From positions 1 to 61,450 of the forward strand of contig CALJRW010000045.1 of the NCBI GenBank assembly GCA_937976335.1: 61,450 nt of DNA. Reading direction: 5' to 3'. Positions 61,176 through 61,450 of this stretch are shown here, in pieces (position 1 is the first letter of the stretch; the number at the start of each line of letters is the position of its first letter). Source of the stretch: an uncultured bacterium. Lineage in GTDB: Bacteria > Bdellovibrionota_C > UBA2361 > CALJRW01. A program made the translations under genes and the position numbers. The notes under the pieces were generated by a model. That model did no database searches. It was not told the origin of the DNA and saw nothing but the letters and a program-made list of their open reading frames with translations.

Positions 61176-61351
61176 AACAAATAAAATCTGCACTCTATAA
61201 GCTACAAAATTTTGATGGCTTTTCAGGTATGCTCAGCATAAACGAACAAGGGTCAAGCCCAAGATATGACAAAATTTTTATTATTGAAGAAGAACAGTTT
61301 AAGTTAATTGAGTCACTAGTGTCCAATATAGCATTTGAAGAATTGAGTTAA
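61172..61351 (+). pseudogene. 3' remnant of a LIV-type binding-protein gene
   Basis: In the frame beginning ATA at 61172 the DNA encodes about 59 residues ending at TAA (61349-61351): a KSALYKLQNFDGFSGMLSI stretch, then NEQGSS and KIFIIEEEQ. This matches the C-terminal part of the binding protein at 12997-14082 (YSLKNYQGLSGVITVDSDGATR). No start or N-terminal part exists; the upstream sequence is the end of the preceding gene. It is the leftover of a third LIV-type binding protein. Confidence 0.6.
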
Positions 61352-61430
61352 CTAACTGAAATAGCTAAAGAATGCGAGTATTTTAAGTTGGATCGATTAA
61401 AATAAGAACTGAGCTATTGTTGAATTACCG

Positions 61431-61450
61431 AGGAGGTGATTCATGTGCAG
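61431..61450 (-). rRNA. Possible 3' end of a 16S rRNA gene (or perfect Shine-Dalgarno)
   Basis: aggaggtgat (61431-61440) is the exact complement of the 16S rRNA 3' tail atcacctcct, and gcag (61447-61450) lies at the same distance from it as in known 16S genes (reverse complement of the helix-45 ctgc). On this reading a minus-strand 16S gene begins beyond the window edge. The alternative is a 10-base Shine-Dalgarno before the ATG at 61443, but other ribosome sites here are only 4-5 bases. The 4-6 bases between differ from the usual helix-45 sequence, so I am undecided. Confidence 0.45.

Noticed and set aside
1..61450. tRNA genes
   Set aside because: I looked for GTTCGAATC/GTTCAAATC-type T-loops with matching acceptor stems in the gaps and found none, but a covariance search would be decisive.

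Overview
The window is a 61 kb, strongly AT-rich (about 30% G+C by eye) chromosomal stretch from a Gram-negative bacterium. A DsbD-type periplasmic thiol relay, a Tat translocase (TatA/B + TatC), many signal peptides, an MsbA-like exporter and several C-rich/Ca-binding secreted proteins (MopE-type, DxCGVCxGDG, TSP3 and EF-hand motifs) suggest a free-living, possibly marine lineage of the old 'deltaproteobacterial' grade (Bdellovibrionota/Myxococcota/SAR324-like). That placement is inference only. No complete rRNA, tRNA, CRISPR array, phage or intact IS is visible.

Layout. 0-3.2 kb: minus-strand redox operon (dsbD, redoxin, membrane protein). 3.2-3.6 kb: intergenic region with a palindromic MITE nested in another repeat. 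3.6-5.3 kb: small unknown genes. 5.4-8 kb: proS-trhO. 8-10.4 kb: coupled minus-strand operon (stand-alone RapZ C-terminal domain, sugar nucleotidyltransferase, RDD membrane protein). 10.5-13 kb: membrane protein, arylsulfotransferase-like protein, then a tandem 160-bp repeat whose copies end in terminator-like hairpins. 13-15.7 kb: LIV-type binding protein divergent from an XRE regulator, then a 2OG-Fe(II) oxygenase. 15.7-21 kb: GT-C enzyme, M48 protease, YCII/GNAT/HAD operon. 21-24.2 kb: two paralogous Cys-rich secreted proteins. 24.3-26.2 kb: FKBP and Tat genes. 26.4-30.7 kb: two GT-C-like membrane proteins and a sodium:solute symporter. 30.9-34.3 kb: small membrane/secreted proteins, an unusual methyltransferase-like protein and a TM2 protein. 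34.6-38.6 kb: a giant secreted multidomain protein. 39-43.9 kb: frameshifted uridine-kinase-like gene, YIP1 protein, HD protein, SGNH hydrolase, MsbA-like exporter. 44.3-50.2 kb: 11-repeat Cys protein, ABC-F ATPase, second LIV-type binding protein, methyltransferase. 50.3-54.5 kb: BaiN-type flavoprotein, trypsin-like protease, purK, purE. 54.6-61.2 kb: unknown secreted protein, GT-C enzyme, M81/MlrC peptidase, secreted protein, GT-C-like protein, remnant of a third LIV-type binding protein. The last 20 bases look like the reverse complement of a 16S rRNA 3' end, or else a perfect Shine-Dalgarno.

Themes. (1) A modular secretome: two large secreted proteins share an N-terminal Lys-rich segment bounded by cysteines (34.6-38.6 and 51.6-52.7 kb), and two others share N- and C-terminal domains (21.3-24.2 kb). 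(2) Many first genes lack a Shine-Dalgarno but have a TANNNT box ending exactly 6 nt before the start codon, pointing to leaderless transcription, whereas operon-internal genes mostly carry GGAG. (3) Intergenic space is populated by at least two families of palindromic elements, one captured nested with an 8-bp target duplication. (4) LIV-type binding proteins occur without any permease/ATPase genes. The housekeeping content (proS, purEK, tatAC, dsbD, ABC-F) shows this is core chromosome with lineage-specific secreted genes interspersed.
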